A DNA stretch of 64,000 bases from Chloroflexota bacterium (GTDB lineage Bacteria; Chloroflexota; UBA11872; VXNJ01), in contig JAPOWW010000011.1 of NCBI GenBank assembly GCA_026707405.1, forward strand, positions 124,001-188,000. Direction: 5' to 3'. Position numbers and translations under genes: made by a program. The notes beneath the pieces are model-generated. The model saw only the letters and a program-made list of their open reading frames with translations. It made no database searches and was not told where the DNA came from. Of this stretch, positions 61,230-64,000 are shown one piece after another. Each line of letters opens with the position of its first letter. Position 1 is the first letter of the stretch.

Positions 61230-61244
61230 TAATCACAGTGATTA
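61230..61244. promoter_or_regulatory. 15-bp perfect palindrome TAATCAC-A-GTGATTA
   Basis: Perfect 7+1+7 inverted repeat just upstream of the likely -35 of the binding-protein promoter. Architecture suits a dimeric sugar-responsive regulator. I did not see it upstream of the other two binding-protein genes. Confidence 0.55.
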
Positions 61245-61589
61245 AGTGAGAAAGCGGGCTATAACGTCGCCGCGCCAACGCGCGCCGGCCGAATTACGCG
61301 CATTCAATAGGCAGCTTCAATCACCGTAGCGACTACCCTCGAGTAGCAGGCTATCAGAAGGTCGATGGTCTACGCGGATTCTTGAACCGACTTGATCGGA
61401 AAGATCGTGACCACGAACGTGCGGGGCTCGTGTTTAGTGTCCGGACGGAGCCTCTGAAGAGTCGCGGTCGTGATGCTTCAGACGGGCCCTAAGACCATCC
61501 CCACTAGGTCATCGACGCGCGCCGTGGCAAAACCGTAATCTAGGAAAGCGGCCGGGGATGGGAAACTACGGACGCCAGTCCAAATTGCT

Positions 61590-62588
61590 TCACGCACACC
61601 AGGGGGCGTCGGACTTCCAGCGATTGTATTTCGGCATGGCTCGCTCGGCGAAAATCTCGCGGACTTCATGCCAGCTTTTCACCCAGGCCGCATGGTCGTG
61701 CAGCTCCGACGAAGGGTCCTTGCGACTGCGAGCGACGAATCCTGGGAAGAACGCGCGCCCCGTCGGCTGACCGGTGGGCTGGTAACGCAGGTCCAGACTC
61801 CAGCGTACGGAGTCGCTAACGTTTGGTAGGGCCCTGTGCATCGTATGGCGAGCGAACAGGATGACACCGCCGGCGCGCACCGGTAGCGGAGTCATCTTGT
61901 CCACCGGAATCAAATGGTCCGGAATAACCAGGCCCGTGCCGGCGCCAGAAGGATTCACGCAGTGTCCCGCCAGCCCATCGATATGGCTCTGGGGAATTAC
62001 CGCCAGGCATCCGTTTTCCTCTGTTACGTCGGTAACGGCCACCCAGGCGGTGATCATCTTGGTATCGTCCGAATCCTCCGTGGTGACCGCCCCGTCTTGA
62101 TGCCACGAAGTCGTGTTCGAGACTCCGAGGCCCTGGCTCCAATGGTATTTGGAGTCATGCAAGTTCAGCGGAACTTTCAAACGTATGTGCTGTATCGGAT
62201 TGGAGTAAATCTCGGGGCCTATTAGAGATTCCACCGCATCGAGAAGCCGCGGATGACGCATGATGTTGAAGGCGGCTTCCCCCAGGTACATGGGGGTGTC
62301 CCGGTGAACGTTCTGCTGCAAGAGGATGATGTCGAAAGGCCCCAGATCCAGCGTGCCGGCTTGACGAACAACGTCCAGCACGCGCTCTTGAAAGTCGGCG
62401 GTCGGATCGTAGGTTGAGATTTCTCCATGCGAGAGAAGATCAGCGGCCACCTCGTCGAGTATGTCACTGTAGTCCGACATGAGAGGAGCGAAGTACTCAG
62501 GATCGATGACATCTTCTACAACCACGAATCCGTCGGTCTCGAACTGTTCAACCTGCGTGCGCGTCAGTCCCAATTGTTCTGTATACAT
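61590..62588 (-). CDS. Phytanoyl-CoA dioxygenase (PhyH) family protein
   Basis: About 332 residues from ATG 62588 with GAGAGG upstream. TTSWHQDGAVTTEDSDDTKM carries the HxD pair; WVAVTDVTEENGCLAVIPQSH is the core; FARHTMHRALPNVSDSVRWSLDLRY supplies the distal His and 2-oxoglutarate Arg. It is larger than the other two PhyH proteins and has a PFDIILLQQNVHRDTPMY insertion before the core. It lies between two closely related solute-binding genes, on their strand, so its substrate is probably the ligand they capture or its aglycone. Confidence 0.91.
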   Translation of the reverse strand: MYTEQLGLTRTQVEQFETDGFVVVEDVIDPEYFAPLMSDYSDILDEVAADLLSHGEISTYDPTADFQERVLDVVRQAGTLDLGPFDIILLQQNVHRDTPMYLGEAAFNIMRHPRLLDAVESLIGPEIYSNPIQHIRLKVPLNLHDSKYHWSQGLGVSNTTSWHQDGAVTTEDSDDTKMITAWVAVTDVTEENGCLAVIPQSHIDGLAGHCVNPSGAGTGLVIPDHLIPVDKMTPLPVRAGGVILFARHTMHRALPNVSDSVRWSLDLRYQPTGQPTGRAFFPGFVARSRKDPSSELHDHAAWVKSWHEVREIFAERAMPKYNRWKSDAPWCA

Positions 62589-62774
62589 TGGCTCACCTCT
62601 CGCACCACCCGACGGGATAAACGGAAGCCCAGCTTCCATACTCTGATTTCAACTGTACACGAAATACCATTCATGTCTTCCGACTTGACTCATCAGCGAA
62701 GGTCCGACCCGATTCTGCCTGATCGGCGGCCGCCGCTCCGGCCCGCGACTCGCCGGGGCCGCGCGCTAGTGCAC

Positions 62775-62803
62775 AGCGGCCTCCGGCATTGCCGGAGGCC
62801 GCT
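62775..62803 (-). repeat. Perfect 13-bp hairpin after a binding-protein gene
   Basis: AGCGGCCTCCGGC, ATT, GCCGGAGGCCGCT, with no U-tract on the minus strand. It lies 35 bases past the stop codon at 62838, matching the hairpins downstream of the other binding-protein genes. Confidence 0.78.
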
Positions 62804-62837
62804 GGATCACGTCGCAATAAATCGCGATGCGGGCCTG

Positions 62838-64000
62838 CTATCTATCGCCTGGGAATGTTCGCCTCATGCCCTTGGGCCCACCTGCCAGGATGTCGTCGAC
62901 CCTAGACTTGATGTCTCCCATCGCATCCTGGGGTGTCGCGTCCGCTAGCACTATCTCGTCGTAAGCGGCGCGGGCCATGGTCTGAATCTCCGTGTATCCA
63001 GGCGGCGACAAGAATGACGGTGTCTCCGCAGTCTGAATTATGTCGAAGACCTCGGGGCGCTCCTGCTCCCAGGGATGAAACGAGCCAATGAACTCCTCGG
63101 CTCCTACCAGTGACTTCTTGGTGGGAATTGAAAGCCCCAGACCCATGTGGCCGCGGCCAACGCTTTCGACAAGCTGGATCAGCAGGTCCCAGGCGTCGTC
63201 CGGAGTCTTGCTCGCCTGCAATACCCCATATCCGTTTCCGGTGTTGCGATATACGGGCCCGCCGACCGGCCAGTCGAAATGCGGCACGATCGCCGGCTCA
63301 ATCGGTTCAAAGCTCGCCGCGGAGAAGGCGCGCCGTGTAGCTTCCGCGTATTTCTGGTTGTTTTGCCGGGCGTGCCACAGGATCATGCCCAATTTACCGC
63401 TGTTGAACAGACCCGCCGACCCGCCTACGGTTGCCGTCTGATCCTGGCGACTGGGTACCCAACCGTTCTTGACCGGCGCAGCCAGCCAGTTCCACGCCTC
63501 GGCTGCCTTGTCCGTGTGGAACGCCATCTCGGTCACGTCCTCGTTCCACACTGGCGAATCGAATCCCCACAATGCGACGTACTGGACTTTCAAGACCGGG
63601 GCGAATTCGTCGGCGCCATAGATGGAATCGACACCTTCACCCTGGCGGGCAGCCTGCAAGTACTGGAAATACCAGTCGGTCGTGTATTCGCCCTTGTCGT
63701 AGAGGTCCCATGGATCTTCCAATCCAAGTGGCTCCGTGATATTCCGGTTGTAGAGCGAATAGCCGGGCTGGGAAGTAACGGGCAGCCCCCACGTCTTGCC
63801 GAACAGCTTGAATTCGGCGATCACGCCATCGTGGAAGTCGTCCAGAATCTCACTGGAGTTCAGGAATTCTTCGTCCGGGTAAATGACGTTCTTATGCGCG
63901 AAAGTCGCCGTCCAGTCCTGGTGGAGATACGCGATGTCTGGCGTGACGCCCCCGGCTACGGCGGTAAGAACCTTGACCTCCATGTCGCCGTGGGCGAACG
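62838..64000 (-). CDS. Extracellular solute-binding protein, 5' partial (runs off the window)
   Basis: The frame is open through the end of the window, so the signal peptide, lipobox and stalk lie outside; the ORF-track Met at 63983 is internal (the sister protein has FAHGDMEVKVLTAV there). The visible 387 residues match the 59571 protein closely along their whole length: GGVTPDIAYLHQDWTATFA, GKTWGLPVTSQPGYSLYNRN, EFIGSFHPWEQERPEV, EIQTMARAAYDEIVL. This is a gene-level duplication with the PhyH gene between the copies. Its permeases are not in the window unless it shares those downstream of the sister gene. Confidence 0.9.
   Translation of the reverse strand, partial: FAHGDMEVKVLTAVAGGVTPDIAYLHQDWTATFAHKNVIYPDEEFLNSSEILDDFHDGVIAEFKLFGKTWGLPVTSQPGYSLYNRNITEPLGLEDPWDLYDKGEYTTDWYFQYLQAARQGEGVDSIYGADEFAPVLKVQYVALWGFDSPVWNEDVTEMAFHTDKAAEAWNWLAAPVKNGWVPSRQDQTATVGGSAGLFNSGKLGMILWHARQNNQKYAEATRRAFSAASFEPIEPAIVPHFDWPVGGPVYRNTGNGYGVLQASKTPDDAWDLLIQLVESVGRGHMGLGLSIPTKKSLVGAEEFIGSFHPWEQERPEVFDIIQTAETPSFLSPPGYTEIQTMARAAYDEIVLADATPQDAMGDIKSRVDDILAGGPKGMRRTFPGDR

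Larger units (their letters stand above)
61164..61589. other. Intergenic region upstream of the binding-protein gene
   Basis: The part next to the start codon holds a minus-strand TATAAA and a 15-bp palindrome (annotated separately). The remaining sequence up to the PhyH stop codon shows no ORF with family resemblance, no RNA gene and no further repeat. Confidence 0.5.

Noticed and set aside
1-64000. CRISPR arrays, rRNA or tRNA genes, insertion sequences
   Set aside because: No regularly spaced repeats, no T-loop or cloverleaf pattern and no transposase-like ORF were seen by eye; a dedicated scan could still find a tRNA.

Overview
The window is a GC-rich bacterial chromosome segment, most likely from an uncultivated marine or sponge-associated Chloroflexota of the SAR202/Dehalococcoidia type. 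This is an inference. It rests on Tat-type lipoprotein solute-binding proteins whose lipobox Cys is followed by Val/Glu/Lys-rich stalks, and on a gene content dominated by phytanoyl-CoA dioxygenases, Gfo/Idh/MocA oxidoreductases, CaiB/BaiF transferases and sugar-type ABC importers. I saw no rRNA, tRNA, CRISPR array, integrase or transposase.

Layout. (1) 1-5.3 kb: the end of a CoA-transferase gene, a methyltransferase, a Gfo/Idh/MocA oxidoreductase and an alkaline-phosphatase-superfamily hydrolase. (2) 5.5-22.1 kb: a long-tail (siphovirus-like) gene island. It has a Com-like zinc finger, two tail-tube paralogues, a tail assembly chaperone pair joined by a textbook -1 slippery site (CCCAAAA), two short tape-measure-like proteins, a minor tail protein and fibre-like proteins. 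Five DUF2927-like membrane or lipoprotein paralogues are threaded through it, and one of them directly precedes each tape-measure-like gene. No capsid, portal, terminase, integrase or lysis gene is visible, so this is either a tail-only element or a decayed prophage. (3) 22.3-27.4 kb: a glycoside-hydrolase-like protein, a DUF3179 protein whose CxxC motif is encoded as TGA-x-x-Cys and is followed by a SECIS-like hairpin (a strong candidate selenoprotein), a secreted beta-propeller-like protein and a small lipoprotein. (4) 27.4-40.2 kb: two sugar ABC importers without ATPases, a PhyH dioxygenase, a DapA-like lyase and three Gfo/Idh/MocA enzymes. (5) 40.4-54.8 kb: a catabolic and housekeeping mosaic with an unknown TIM-barrel-like protein, two RidA paralogues around a creatininase-RraA pair, a DrrAB-like exporter, two sugar isomerases, a PhyH, an aminotransferase, two more Gfo/Idh/MocA enzymes, an SDR and an isochorismatase-like hydrolase. 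(6) 54.9-64 kb: an HpcH/HpaI aldolase, a DUF2961 (GH172-like) protein, a third ABC importer, another PhyH and a second, window-truncated solute-binding protein closely similar to the first.

Taken together, regions 4-6 look like scavenging machinery for unusual, probably modified or acidic, sugars: binding proteins and permeases import, GH-like proteins trim, Gfo/Idh/MocA, isomerases and aldolases convert, and PhyH oxygenases hydroxylate or demodify. Each solute-binding gene is followed by a GC-rich hairpin without a U-tract, probably to stabilise the abundant binding-protein message. Substrates cannot be read from the sequence.
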